The notes under the pieces are model-generated. The model did no database searches. It was not told where the DNA came from and saw only the letters and a program-made list of their open reading frames with translations. A stretch of 48,380 nucleotides of DNA from positions 1-48,380 of the forward strand of contig NZ_LATD01000097.1 in the NCBI RefSeq assembly GCF_000981895.1, in the 5' to 3' direction. Source of the stretch: Streptomyces odonnellii (GTDB taxonomy: Bacteria > Actinomycetota > Actinomycetes > Streptomycetales > Streptomycetaceae). Every line of letters starts with the position of its first letter. Within the stretch, counting starts at the first letter, position 1. The position numbers and the translations under genes were made by a program. This document shows, in pieces, positions 16,494 through 25,992 of this stretch.

Positions 16494-18293
16494 TCAGCGT
16501 GTCCTGCGGATGGCGTCTGTGGCCGCCGCGGCGATGGCGGAGGGAGCGCTGGAGGGCTGGGGCAGGTGCAGCAAGGTGGTTCCCGGCAAGTGGTGGGACT
16601 TGGCGGTGAGGGTGAGCTGGAGTACGGCGCAGCCGGCGGTCGTGAGCTGCTTGACGCGGGTGACGGCTTGAGCGGTTTCGTCGCTGGCGTACCGGGCGTC
16701 GGTGACGATCACGAGGAGGCGGCCGGCGCCGGGGCGGCTGAGTTCGAGGCCGTGGTCGAGTGCGTCGATGGCGTCGCCGAGGTTGTGGTGGCCGCCGTTG
16801 GCATCGAACGTCGTCACGCGCTCTGGTGCTCGGTGGGTGGGTCGGGTCAGTGCGGTCAGGTGCCTGTCATAGGCGATGGTGGCGGTAAGGGAGTCGGGGT
16901 CGGTCAGGGCTGCTGCGCGTGCCACGATCCAGGCAGCGGACGCGACGGGCGCGCAGGCGGCACGCATGGAGCCGGAGACGTCGACGGCGATACCCACACG
17001 CAGCGGTGGGGTGGGGGAGTTCCGGCGGCGGGTGTGGGTGAAGGGTTCCGCGGTGGGGACCGACCCGGCCGCGCGCTGAGCGTCGCGGGCGAGGGCCGCG
17101 CGCATGTTGAGGCGGCCGGGCGGGGTGGGGCTGGTGGACCGCTCCTCGGTCCGCTCGCGGTAGGCGGCGGCACGCAGGGCACGGCTCAGGCGCGCGGCGG
17201 CACTCTGCTCGGCGGCAGTGGGCCTGCGGGTGCCGGTGACCGGGTTGCCGTAGGGCGCCGGTGTGCCGTCGGGAGCAACGGTGGTGCCACGGGCGTTGAA
17301 GACCGACTTGGCGGTGGCGGCGGCCTTGCGTCGCTGGCCGGCCCGCTGGGCGCGGTCCTGAGCCTGCGCCTTGGACTGCGCGGCCACGGCGTTGGCCGCT
17401 GCGGCCTGTGCCGCGAGGTCGGCGGCGTCGGTGGCTGCCGTGCTGTCCATGACGACCCCCACGGCGCCGGACAGCAGATCGGTGAGGTTCTCCGGCACGG
17501 GCAGGGCGGGGGCCGCGGTGTTCAGAGCGTCGCACCATTGTTGAGCGTGCGCGAGCATGGTCGTGGCGTCGTGGTCGGCGCACTGGTGGGCTGCGGTCCA
17601 GATGCGGGTGAGTGTGGCCAGCAGGTTTGCGCCCAGCACCTTTTCGCACAGATCGGCGACGGCCCGGGTCTCGCCGGCGTCCAGGATGCCGACGTCACGG
17701 CGGCCGAGGACCAGGGCCGCCACGGAGGCGGCGTGCTCGATGCCCTGGAGGGTGGGGTGGGCGATGTCGGGCATGACCAGGGTTCGGGCACTGGTGCGCA
17801 GGTACGTGCGGTCCGTGGGCCGCGTGATCAGGTGCGCGCCTTCGACGCGGCTCTCCTCCAGGAGGAGCGCGGCCTCGACGACACGGGGGTTCGCTCCGGC
17901 AGGCTTCGTCCAGACGGAGTGGGCCGCGTGCGCGGCCTCGTGGACGAACACTCCCCAGGCGGCGGGATACCGCTCCTCGTCGCCCACGATCCGCGGATGG
18001 ATCTCGTGGGGCTTCAGCGGGGCGAACAGGCCGGCGTCGAACTCGACCTCGCCCAGAGTGGGGAAGAACGCGGCCGGTGCGCCGCTGCGCGTGCCGGGGC
18101 GGCAGGTGACGAGGAGGTCCTGGCGGCCGGAGAGGGCGACCAGGCGATCGCCGAGTTCGGCTCCCACGCGCAGCCACAAGTGCGGGGAGGAACGGGGTCG
18201 CGCGGGCGGGGCGCCGTCGTCGTCCCATCGCGCGAGGTCGGCTTCGTCGTCCGGCGTGGTGGCGGGGGGCTGGACGTGGTGGTGGGCGCTCAT
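16494..18293 (-). CDS. VWA protein with HEAAH zinc-metallopeptidase-like domain
   Basis: A 599-residue protein with an N-terminal domain carrying AAWGVFVHEAAHAAHSVW, an HEAAH zinc motif at residues 118-122 with acidic LLLEESRVEGAH about 25 residues later as possible third ligand. A long Ala/Arg-rich helical linker (290-415) leads to a von Willebrand A domain with the MIDAS motif VGIAVDVSGSM (D438, S440, S442). This metallopeptidase-like plus VWA layout is known from partners of MoxR AAA ATPases. ATG 18293 overlaps the stop of the ATPase gene by 4 bases (ATGA), so the two are co-translated. It is the last gene of the conjugation-type operon. Confidence 0.85.
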   Translation of the reverse strand: MSAHHHVQPPATTPDDEADLARWDDDGAPPARPRSSPHLWLRVGAELGDRLVALSGRQDLLVTCRPGTRSGAPAAFFPTLGEVEFDAGLFAPLKPHEIHPRIVGDEERYPAAWGVFVHEAAHAAHSVWTKPAGANPRVVEAALLLEESRVEGAHLITRPTDRTYLRTSARTLVMPDIAHPTLQGIEHAASVAALVLGRRDVGILDAGETRAVADLCEKVLGANLLATLTRIWTAAHQCADHDATTMLAHAQQWCDALNTAAPALPVPENLTDLLSGAVGVVMDSTAATDAADLAAQAAAANAVAAQSKAQAQDRAQRAGQRRKAAATAKSVFNARGTTVAPDGTPAPYGNPVTGTRRPTAAEQSAAARLSRALRAAAYRERTEERSTSPTPPGRLNMRAALARDAQRAAGSVPTAEPFTHTRRRNSPTPPLRVGIAVDVSGSMRAACAPVASAAWIVARAAALTDPDSLTATIAYDRHLTALTRPTHRAPERVTTFDANGGHHNLGDAIDALDHGLELSRPGAGRLLVIVTDARYASDETAQAVTRVKQLTTAGCAVLQLTLTAKSHHLPGTTLLHLPQPSSAPSAIAAAATDAIRRTR

Positions 18294-19496
18294 CGCGAGT
18301 GGCCCCGGTGTGCGGAGCCGGCGTGGCCCGGGGGCTGCCGGGCGGCCGAGGCGGGGAGCTGCTTGCCGAGGGTGAGGGGAGCGATCTTCTTGACGCCGAC
18401 AGCCTTGATGACGGCGGCGGCGACGGCGTCGCGATCCTCCGCAGGAGCGATGCCGACCAGGTTCGCGAGCGCGGCTTTGGTGCCGAGGACGGCCTCGGTC
18501 TTCTGGTAGCTGAGCAGCTCTCGCAGTTGGGGGGCCCAGCCCAGCTCGCCGAGTTCGACTTTGGTGGGCGAGGTGTCGGGCGATCCGGACCACCCGTGCA
18601 TCGATCCTCAGCGCCAGGGCGAGGTCATAGTCCGTGCCGATCTGGATTTGCACGCTGAACCGGCTCGCGAGCGCCTCCGTCAACACCGCGCCGTGGACGC
18701 CGGGATTGTGGCCCGCCACCACGTAGAAGCCCGGCTCGGCCTTGACGGTCTCGCCCTTGTGGGCCTTGACCTGGATCTGCCTGCGCCCGTCCATCGCGGG
18801 ATACAGCGCCGCCAGGACCTTCGGTGAGATCAATGTGGCATCGTCGATCAGCAGGGCCCGGCCCTCGGTCATCGCGGTGACCAGCGGACCGTACTGGAAG
18901 ACGTAGGCTCCCGCGTCGTCCTGTGTGTACTCGCCGACCAAGTCGCCGACCGTGGTGTCGCCGTCACCGGCGACGGTGAGCAGGTCCGGGAACGCCGCCT
19001 CGACCAGACTCGTCTTGCCGGTGCCCGGAGGGCCGTAGAGCAGCACCGGCACGTCGGCGTCGCGCAAGCGATTCAACGCCTCGACGTCGGGCAGATCGGC
19101 CAGCTCCCGGGGATGGTAGAGCTGGCCCCCCGCGCGGCGGATCGGGCCGGTCTGCCTGGGCGTGGCTGCTGCGGGAATGGTCGTGCGGGCCGTGGCCGCC
19201 TGGGCGCGGGGAGAGTGGGTGCCCGGTGGGCTGATCACAGCGGTCTGCGCGGCTGCGGCGGTTTTCGCGTTCGCGCGGAACTCCGGTTGCCCGGTCCCGC
19301 TTTGGTCGGCCTCGCCGCGTCGCACCAGGGTGAGGGCGGCGTTGCGGACGGCGCCGTGGGAGTGGCCCAGATGCCTGGCCATGTCCCCGATGGTGAGCGT
19401 GTCCGCCGGCCGGCCGGCCAGCAGTCGGGCCACCTTGGCCCGTAGCTCGCCGCCCTTGGTGCGCGCTGGACTGGTAGGCGTTCCGGGTGTGGTCAA
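18290..19496 (-). pseudogene. MoxR-type AAA ATPase, one-base frameshift
   Basis: An N-terminal DNA-binding-like helix-turn-helix region (TIGDMARHLGHSHGAVRNAA, residues 35-55) precedes the AAA domain: Walker A GPPGTGKTS at 155-163, Walker B ALLIDDAT at 214-221, and the AGHNPGVHGAVLTEALASRF segment typical of MoxR/CbbQ ATPases. After RIARHLAH the frame is lost; the next frame continues with VELGELGWAPQLRELLSYQK to a stop at 18290. One extra G at 18563-18564 explains it. The TTG start at 19496 is supported by AAGGGAG six bases before. MoxR ATPases remodel or activate VWA partners; the partner is the next gene. Scored as broken, but a single sequencing error would restore it. Confidence 0.75.
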
Positions 19497-19508
19497 AACG
19501 GGCTCCCT

Positions 19509-19876
19509 TCAACAGGTGGGGGTGCGGGCGGGGCCGGCGATGTGCTGGAGAGGCTGGCCGCTCTCGGAGCGGATCACGGACTGTGCCGACATCGGCGACC
19601 GGGCCAACCGGGGCGTACCGTCGGCGCTCACCGGCCGACCGAGGGCTCGGTCCAGGTGCAGGGGATGGCCGGCGACGAGCAGCTCGCTGGCTGCCGAGCA
19701 GGCCCGTGCGTCCGCTCCGTACCGGGTTCCGTCGCTCGGCAGGCGCAGCCTGGTGTCTCTTCGAAGCCGGCCTGGAGCAGGATCCGCCGGGCGGCGGCGT
19801 TGTAGCCGGTAGTGGTGATCTCGCCGGTGATGGTGTGCCGGATCGTCATGAACGGCTCTGCTGGTGCTTCGGACAA
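19509..19876 (-). pseudogene. Small conserved conjugation-operon protein, one-base frameshift
   Basis: A TTG at 19876 with AGGAG seven bases upstream starts SEAPAEPFMTIRHTITGEIT, then NAAARRILLQAGFEE. There the frame breaks at about 19757; with one base restored it continues DTRLRLPSDGTRYGADARAC, then LLVAGHPLHLDRALGRPVSA, to a stop at 19509, just 12 bases before the ATPase start. I do not recognise the family. The tight spacing places it in the same transcript as the ATPase and VWA genes. Confidence 0.55.
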
Positions 19877-20117
19877 GGCGGATCTCCTATCGGTGGTGGC
19901 GGGAAAGCGGTGGGGTGTTGGGCGAAGCCGAGGCGGGCCCGGAGCTTCCAGCACATCAACGGTGCGTGGCTGGACCACGAACGATGGGCAATGACTGCCG
20001 ACATGCTCCAGGGCGGGCCTCACCGCCCCCCAGCTACCCGACTCGCCTTTCCACACGTTCTGACAGCCGGGCGTACCAACAACAGCCATGGGAACGTCCC
20101 CTTACGGGAGTTGAAAG

Positions 20118-20885
20118 TCAGCGGTTTCGGGTGAACGCGATGCGCGGATCCACCGGGCGCGCCGCCGGGGCAGCGACGCCGCGGGCGAGAAGCGGCGGCT
20201 TGGCGGGCAGGCCGGCGCGAGTAGGGCTGGCACCGCGCGCGGCAGCGCTGACGCGGGACATGGTGCCGACGAAGCCCTGGCCGCGCTCGTTGTGCACTGC
20301 CGTCGTGGGCACGGATGGTCGGCGTGCGGCTGTCTCCCGGGCGAGGTGGGGGTGCACCGCTACCTGGAGTCCGGCCCGTTGCATGGCTGGCGTGGCTCGG
20401 GCGACCTTGCCGAGCGCCTCGCGGCGGTCGGTAGTGGTGGGCAGGGTGTAGATGTCGAGACGGGGGTTGTGGCGCCATCCGTGTTCTTCGAGGAACTGGC
20501 CGCCGAGGTCGGCGTCGTTGGCGGTGGCGGCGATGATGCCGAGCTGGGGATGTTCGGCGAAGGCGACGTCGGGCTCGACGCGCGCAGGTCGGTCGTGCTG
20601 GGGAGCGGGGCGGTGGTCCGTCAGGGGTTCGAACGCGGTGTCTGCGTCGACCTGGTATCCGGCCCTGCGCAGATAGGCCACGGCGCGTGTGGCGCGGTCC
20701 TGTCCCCAGCGGGCCTGGTCGTTGAGGACATACAGGGTGGGGTGGCCGGGGACTGGGTGGAAGTCGAGGCGTTCGAGCATCCACTGGCCGGCGGGCAGGC
20801 GCTCGGGGTTGGCGGCGGTGATGCCGTACTGGGGGTGGTGCCCGACGGCGATGTCGGGGAGTGGGCGGTGCTCGGTCGTGGGCAT
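20118..20885 (-). CDS. Unknown protein with an internal duplication
   Basis: About 255 residues from ATG 20885 (a TTG at 20972 would add a Pro-rich 29 residues). It contains two similar units of about 80 residues. The first runs from DIAVGHHPQYGITAANPERL through HPVPGHPTLYVLNDQ and ATRAVAYLRRAGYQVDAD; the second from DVAFAEHPQLGIIAATANDA through NPRLDIYTLPTTTDRR and AMQRAGLQVAVHP. Each shows the pattern HPQxGI - A - L - GW - Y - LRxAG - V. The C-terminal 80 residues are Ala/Arg/Pro-rich and probably disordered. No signal or membrane segment. Function unknown; its place between VirB4-like and ATPase genes suggests a transfer role. Confidence 0.65.
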   Translation of the reverse strand: MPTTEHRPLPDIAVGHHPQYGITAANPERLPAGQWMLERLDFHPVPGHPTLYVLNDQARWGQDRATRAVAYLRRAGYQVDADTAFEPLTDHRPAPQHDRPARVEPDVAFAEHPQLGIIAATANDADLGGQFLEEHGWRHNPRLDIYTLPTTTDRREALGKVARATPAMQRAGLQVAVHPHLARETAARRPSVPTTAVHNERGQGFVGTMSRVSAAARGASPTRAGLPAKPPLLARGVAAPAARPVDPRIAFTRNR

Positions 20886-20987
20886 GGCGGGTCCATCCGG
20901 GACGGGCGGGAACGAGGGGACAGTGGGGCGCGGTCCCGGATCTGCGGGCAGAGGTCGGCACAGGGATTCCAATCGACTTTCCAGTTG

Positions 20988-22517
20988 TCAGTGATTTATC
21001 TGGAATGCGGATTTGGCGGTCATGCGGGTGTCGGTGTCGAAGAGGTGGCGTTCAGTGGGGTGGAGGATGTGCTGGGTAATGAAGGAGCGGCCGGCGACTT
21101 TCCAGAGGCCGCGGCCTTTGGTGAGGGCGGAGACGGCCTGGGTTTCGACGCCGGTCAGGCCGAGCAGGGCTGTGGCGGCGGTGAGTTGGTCGGGTTCCTG
21201 GCGGTAGATGATGCGGGTGGAGCAGTCGGCGAGGAGGCCCTCGGCGAGGACCCGGCCGCGTGATCCGGCGTCGCCGGCGGAGAGCAGGTCGCTGAGGCGG
21301 TGGATGATCATGAGGTTGGCGATGCCGAGTCCCCGGCTGAGTTTCCACTGGCTCTGCATCCGTTCGAGCAGGCCGATGTGGCGCATGACGCGCCATGCCT
21401 CGTCGTAGATCACCCAGCGCCTGCCGCCGTCTGGGTCGGCGAGGGCCGATTCCATCCAGGCGCTCGCGCACGTCATTGCCAGCACGAGCGCGGTGTCGTC
21501 GCCCGCGCCGCCAAGACGCGAAAGGTCGATGGAGAGCATGGGCGTGGTGGGGTCGAATGCGACGGTGGACGGTGCGTCGAACATGCCGGACAGGTCACCG
21601 TGGACCAGGCGGCGCAGGGCGTGGGCCAGGTCCTGGGCAGCGGGCCCCATCCGGTTGGCCTGGTCGCCGAGGGCCTGGTCGAGGCGTTCGGGTGAGCCGA
21701 GGGTGTGTGCGATCTCGCCGAGAAGCGGCACCGTCCCGCGCGCCTGGGCGTCGGTGACCACGAGGTCCAGGGCGAGGTCGAGGGCGGTGTGTTCCATGGG
21801 CTGCAGGTCGCGGGTGAGGACGGTGCGGGCGAGGGCGGCCAGGAGCAGGAGGCGCCGCTTGCGGACCTCGCCGGACCAGTTGTCCTCGGTGACCGAGGCG
21901 GGGCGGGCGGGGGCGTCCAGCGGGTTGAGCCTGCCGGGCAGGCCGGGGCCCAGGGCGATGGTGTAGCCGCCGAGAGCCTGGGCGACCGCGGTCCACTCGC
22001 CCTTGGGGTCGCAGGGCACATAGACCCGGTAGCCGTGCGCGATCGACCTGGTCGCGATGGACTTGGCGAGTGCGGACTTGCCCATGCCGATGATCCCGGC
22101 CAGCACTGCGTTCGGATTGGTGAAGCCTTCGATCCGGCCGCTGCCGTACAGCGTGAACGGGTCGTAGCAGAACGCCGCCTCCGCGTGGACGTCGCGGCCG
22201 ATGAAGATGCCCTCCGCACCCAGGCCGCCTTCGGCGAGGAAGGGGTAGGCGCCCGAGACGGTGGCGGTGGTCATCCGGTGGGCGGGCAGACGGAGCCTGC
22301 CGCCCCGCGCCGAGGCAGGGCCTGGGCGTCCCGACGCTGGATACACCGGCCGCAGCTCTGCCCCGTAGGTCTCCTCGTTGCTGCGCTTCGGCGCCACTCC
22401 GGCGAGGCGGGCCTGGCGGCGGGCCTCGGCGAAGCCGGCGCGCGCGGCGCGTTGTTCGGCGCGGGATGTCTTGCGGGGGACGAAGAGGTGGGAGGCGGTG
22501 GCGCGGGTCCTGGGCAT
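20988..22517 (-). CDS. VirB4/TraC-like conjugation ATPase
   Basis: A 509-residue cytoplasmic ATPase. An N-terminal basic region leads to YGSGRIEGFTNPNAVLAGII with Walker A GIIGMGKS at 141-148, the VirB4-type DPKGEW strand at 170-175, and Walker B RRWVIYDEAW (D372, E373), followed by IANLMIIHRLSDL. The short N-terminus is as in actinobacterial conjugation ATPases rather than full VirB4. ATG 22517 is chosen because GGAG lies eight bases upstream; longer upstream frames are Pro-rich. It should power substrate or pilus-protein movement in the secretion complex encoded by this operon. No frame defects. Confidence 0.88.
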   Translation of the reverse strand: MPRTRATASHLFVPRKTSRAEQRAARAGFAEARRQARLAGVAPKRSNEETYGAELRPVYPASGRPGPASARGGRLRLPAHRMTTATVSGAYPFLAEGGLGAEGIFIGRDVHAEAAFCYDPFTLYGSGRIEGFTNPNAVLAGIIGMGKSALAKSIATRSIAHGYRVYVPCDPKGEWTAVAQALGGYTIALGPGLPGRLNPLDAPARPASVTEDNWSGEVRKRRLLLLAALARTVLTRDLQPMEHTALDLALDLVVTDAQARGTVPLLGEIAHTLGSPERLDQALGDQANRMGPAAQDLAHALRRLVHGDLSGMFDAPSTVAFDPTTPMLSIDLSRLGGAGDDTALVLAMTCASAWMESALADPDGGRRWVIYDEAWRVMRHIGLLERMQSQWKLSRGLGIANLMIIHRLSDLLSAGDAGSRGRVLAEGLLADCSTRIIYRQEPDQLTAATALLGLTGVETQAVSALTKGRGLWKVAGRSFITQHILHPTERHLFDTDTRMTAKSAFQINH

Positions 22518-22546
22518 GACGGAATCTCCAGTCAACGGCAAGGTGG

Positions 22547-23002
22547 TCAGTGGCGGATGAGGCCGGTGAAGGGGGTGTGCAGGTCGGAGGGGGTGGTGCG
22601 GCGGCGTACCAGGCGGGCGGCTGCCTGGTGGCGCTGGCAGATCGTCAGTTCCGGGGCGCCTTCGGGCAGGCCGGACTGGCATTCCTCGCGGTCGGGGATC
22701 TCACCGGATCCGGTACGAGGGGCTGTGTGGTAGGCGGTGTGGAGGTGGTCGGCGGCCTGCCAGATCCGAGTGCGGACGGCACGGAGAAGATCACCTTCGA
22801 CCCGCACGAGAGCGCCAGTGCGGACGGCGTGAGCGTCGAGGAGTCCGTGTACAGAGATGAGGTGTGCGTGGAGGGAGTCCAGCTCGGCCCGGGAGGTGAC
22901 CAGGGGCCCTTCGGGGATGTTGAGTGCGCGGTGGAAGTCGAGGGCGGCGGTGGCGAAGGGCACGAAGTCCTGCGGGGTCGAAGAAGCGGTGCTGCGGGAC
23001 AT
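22547..23002 (-). CDS. Small DUF6238-like protein of the conjugation operon
   Basis: A 151-residue protein whose segment PQDFVPFATAALDFHRALNI, then SRAELDSLHAHLISVHGLLD and WQAADHLHTAYHTAP matches, from memory, an actinobacterial family named DUF6238. It is all-helical, without membrane segment or signal. It lies between the SCO6880-like and VirB4-like genes with gaps of 34 and 29 bases, a conserved placement in Streptomyces elements. Its function is unknown; a structural or chaperone role in the secretion apparatus is only a guess. Confidence 0.75.
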   Translation of the reverse strand: MSRSTASSTPQDFVPFATAALDFHRALNIPEGPLVTSRAELDSLHAHLISVHGLLDAHAVRTGALVRVEGDLLRAVRTRIWQAADHLHTAYHTAPRTGSGEIPDREECQSGLPEGAPELTICQRHQAAARLVRRRTTPSDLHTPFTGLIRH

Positions 23003-23036
23003 GGCGGTGCTCTTTCAGACGGGGCGAGGGCCGGCA

Positions 23037-24506
23037 TCAGGCGGCGAGGGCGAGCGGCATGGCGGCGGCGGTGAACGCCTCGGCCTGCTGCCAGGTCAGC
23101 GGCCGGAGATCGAGCTGCGCGCCGACGGCCGCGGTCTCCACCACCGCGCACGCTGTGCGCAGTTCGTCCTCGGAGTCGGCGGAGACGGTCAGCAGCCCGG
23201 TCATGGCCACGTCGGCGTGGCCGGCGATGAGCTGGCGTTCACGGGACTTGATGTCCTGGTACTCGATCGCGTCGGCCTCGGAGTCGACCTGCCCGCGCCG
23301 GGTACGCTCGGCGGCGTCCGCGATCACGCTGGCCTTCTTGCGCTGGACATCCCGCAGGGCGGCATCGAGTCCCTTTGGTTCGTACGAGAGGGACAGGGTC
23401 CGGCGCACCCCGGCGGTGAACAGGAGCTGGTGCAGGAATCCCGCCGAGGTTTCGGTGCGGGGCCAGTTCTCGATCCAGTACGTGGTGTGGAAGGCCGAGT
23501 CCGTCGCAATGTGGTCCGGTTTCTCCACGACCACAACCGGGCCGGCGGCGGCAGGATCGGCCTCGGGGCGGCTGGACGCTGACCAGCGGTCGAGTGCCGC
23601 GAGGGCTTTGGGGTCGTAGGCGGTCCGTACGACGGCCGCGATCTGTGTGGCGGAGAGCCAGCAGGTGGGGGTGAGCCCGGCGGTGCGCGCGGCCTGGTCG
23701 AAGGTGGAGGTGAGCTGTCCCAGAACGCTGAAGGCGCCGGTCAGGCCACCTCCGGCCTGGTTGACCAGCCGCCGGGCAGCCCTGGCGTCCAGCGACACCG
23801 CAACGTACGCCTCGTGCGGAGCCGCCGCCGGACCGGCGGAAGCGATCAGCTCGCTGTAGACGGCGCCCGCCAGCGGGGCGTCGGGCCGACCGTGGGTTTC
23901 CCAGTGGCGGCAAAGGGCATCGCCGGAGTCCGGCACTGTCCGCTCGATCACCTGGATCCGGGCCACCTGACCCGTACGAGCCAGCGCGGCAAGCGCACGT
24001 CCCCACCCGGCGACATGGGCATTCTGCGTCCCGGGGTCGAGCAGTGCGTAGGCGCGGGAGGACACTTTGACGACGGCGGTGAGTGTGCCGGTGTGCGGGT
24101 TGTGGACCGCGCCGTACCGGCCGTCGGGGGCGGTGACCACGCGCAGGCTCGCCGCCGTGCCGGGAAGATGCAACATGCCCTCACGCACCGGCCGCTGGGA
24201 CGGGCGGGTCAGCCACAGCAACTGACCGCGCATACGCCGGTGCGCGTAGCGGGTGACGACCGGTGTCCAGTCGGCCAGGGACCTCCCCCGGTGACGGACG
24301 AAGACGAACAGGACGATCACCGCCCACACCGGGATGAGTTCGAGCGCGCCGACCACACCGCGAGTGAGGATCACCGTGAGCAGGAGCAGGCCGGTGAGGG
24401 CGGCGGTGATCAGTTGCGGAGCGGTCAGGCCGAGGAGGATGCCGCGCCTGGAGCGGTGGGGGAACTTGACCGTGGCGGCGGCTTCGGCTCGGGGGATATC
24501 GGACAT
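23037..24506 (-). CDS. SCO6880-like conjugation membrane protein
   Basis: A 489-residue protein. After KFPHRSRRGILLGLTAPQLI come two membrane segments (about 25-65: LITAALTGLLLLTVILTRGV and IPVWAVIVLFVFV), then a long cytoplasmic domain. The PrgI-like N-terminal hairpin plus a large soluble domain is the layout of the SCO6880 family in Streptomyces, which replaces the N-terminal part of VirB4/TcpE-like systems. ATG 24506 is used; a GTG five codons earlier is possible and neither has a strong ribosome site. No Walker A is visible, so it is not the ATPase; it probably anchors the VirB4-like ATPase. Confidence 0.82.
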   Translation of the reverse strand: MSDIPRAEAAATVKFPHRSRRGILLGLTAPQLITAALTGLLLLTVILTRGVVGALELIPVWAVIVLFVFVRHRGRSLADWTPVVTRYAHRRMRGQLLWLTRPSQRPVREGMLHLPGTAASLRVVTAPDGRYGAVHNPHTGTLTAVVKVSSRAYALLDPGTQNAHVAGWGRALAALARTGQVARIQVIERTVPDSGDALCRHWETHGRPDAPLAGAVYSELIASAGPAAAPHEAYVAVSLDARAARRLVNQAGGGLTGAFSVLGQLTSTFDQAARTAGLTPTCWLSATQIAAVVRTAYDPKALAALDRWSASSRPEADPAAAGPVVVVEKPDHIATDSAFHTTYWIENWPRTETSAGFLHQLLFTAGVRRTLSLSYEPKGLDAALRDVQRKKASVIADAAERTRRGQVDSEADAIEYQDIKSRERQLIAGHADVAMTGLLTVSADSEDELRTACAVVETAAVGAQLDLRPLTWQQAEAFTAAAMPLALAA

Positions 24507-24601
24507 GGTTGTTCCGTTCACGTAGATCAGGGATGGCAGCGGGATACCGGGGCGGGATGTGCCCCGGCAGGAGACACATCCCGCCCCGGTGTGATGGATG
24601 G

Positions 24602-25963
24602 TCAGGACCCGGACGGCGGCTTGCCGGGGTAGACCCAGCGCGTCGGGCTCGCCAAGCCGGTCGGCGACGGCCCCGTAGCGGTCGGCGCCGGTCCGGAGGG
24701 CGCAGCCGGTCCGACCTTGGCCAAGCTGCCGCTGGGGGCGCTGACGGCCGGAGCGGCGGAGCTGTCCGCCCCGTTCTCGGCGGGCCGTGTGATCAGCGGG
24801 GATATGCCGGGGCGCTGGATCAGCGCGCGGCCCTTGTCGCCAGAGGCGTTCGGGTCTTCGCCGTACCGGAAGCTGGTCTGGGGCCTGGCCGGTCCGGGAT
24901 CGATGCCCTCCTTGCTCAGCCGGCCGCCGGCGGGGTCGATACCGGAGGTCACGCCGTCGGGGCCCGCCCCGGGCACTTGACTGGGCCCCTGCGGAGCACG
25001 CATACCCGTGCCCATCTGCATGGCCAGCGTTCCCGCGGTCTTCACCGCGCCCGCAGTCACAGCGAGTCCGGCGATCCCAGTGCGGTGGAGGTCGTCCTGG
25101 CCGCCGCTGTCAGAGGCCCAGCGCACAAACCGGTACGTCGCGTACGGGCACAGGAGAACAAGGACCATGACGACGATGCCGGCCAGCGCGTCGGAGAGGG
25201 CGGCCATGCCGTCCTGCGGGTCGGACTTGCCCATGGCGCTTACCCCGATGAGGAACACCACGGTCATCAGGAGCTTGCTCACCACCAGGGTGGCGGTGGC
25301 TTCGATCCAGCCCCGCCGCCACCGCTTGGCCGCCTCCCAGCCACCACCCGCCCCGGCGAACACCGCGAGCGTGACCAGGATCAGCACGCCGACTTTGCGC
25401 GCGACCATGACGCCCCAGTACAGGAAAGCTCCGATCGCACACCCCAGGGCGACGAACGCGGGCACGCCCCAGCCGAGTCCGTACATGGCGCCGAGTTCGT
25501 TGACGCTGATGACGCGGCGGATGGCGTCGTCCACCGAGGAGTTGGCGGCCTGGAACAGGCCGGCGGACAGGGCGTCGACGACGGTGAGGGCGACGGTGGT
25601 GAAGGCGATGGCGCAGAAGGAGAACAGGACGCCGGTCATGGTGCCGATGGCGGCCTGGGCGAGGGCGCGTTCGTCGCGCCGCCAGGCGGCGGAGACCAAT
25701 TGGAGGCAGAACGTGCCGACGGTGATCGCCAGGCCGATGGGGAGCAGCAGCTCGTAGTTGGCGCGGAACCAGGAGGCGTTGAGGTCGATGGCGGTGGTGG
25801 TGTTGACGGCATTGGCAGCCAGGTCGGCTGCGGTGGCGGCGACCTCGCCCATCGACTTGGCGATCCATGCGCCGATGCCGTCGGTGACGGCCCCGCCGGG
25901 GTTGGTGACGAAGTCGACGGTGTCGCAGACGCTGCCCATCAGCGGAAGGTCACAGACATCCAT
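24602..25963 (-). CDS. TrbL/VirB6-like polytopic conjugation protein (SCO6881-like)
   Basis: A 453-residue protein, start ATG 25963 with GGAGG seven bases upstream (MDVCDLPLMGSVCDTVDFVT). The first 300 residues have about seven membrane segments, for example LLLPIGLAITVGTFCLQLVS, FSFCAIAFTTVALTVVDALS, FVALGCAIGAFLYWGVMVAR and GIVVMVLVLLCPYATY. The last 150 residues are Gly/Pro/Ser-rich and probably disordered in the cytoplasm or outside. VirB6/TrbL proteins form the inner-membrane channel of conjugation systems. Intact, and next to its usual SCO6880-like partner. Confidence 0.85.
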   Translation of the reverse strand: MDVCDLPLMGSVCDTVDFVTNPGGAVTDGIGAWIAKSMGEVAATAADLAANAVNTTTAIDLNASWFRANYELLLPIGLAITVGTFCLQLVSAAWRRDERALAQAAIGTMTGVLFSFCAIAFTTVALTVVDALSAGLFQAANSSVDDAIRRVISVNELGAMYGLGWGVPAFVALGCAIGAFLYWGVMVARKVGVLILVTLAVFAGAGGGWEAAKRWRRGWIEATATLVVSKLLMTVVFLIGVSAMGKSDPQDGMAALSDALAGIVVMVLVLLCPYATYRFVRWASDSGGQDDLHRTGIAGLAVTAGAVKTAGTLAMQMGTGMRAPQGPSQVPGAGPDGVTSGIDPAGGRLSKEGIDPGPARPQTSFRYGEDPNASGDKGRALIQRPGISPLITRPAENGADSSAAPAVSAPSGSLAKVGPAAPSGPAPTATGPSPTGLASPTRWVYPGKPPSGS

Positions 25964-25992
25964 GGCAGTACCTCCATCTCTGTGGGTCGGGG

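Noticed and set aside
16323..18509. A 728-codon open frame on the plus strand
   Set aside because: Antisense to the VWA gene; product is Gly/Val-rich without domains.
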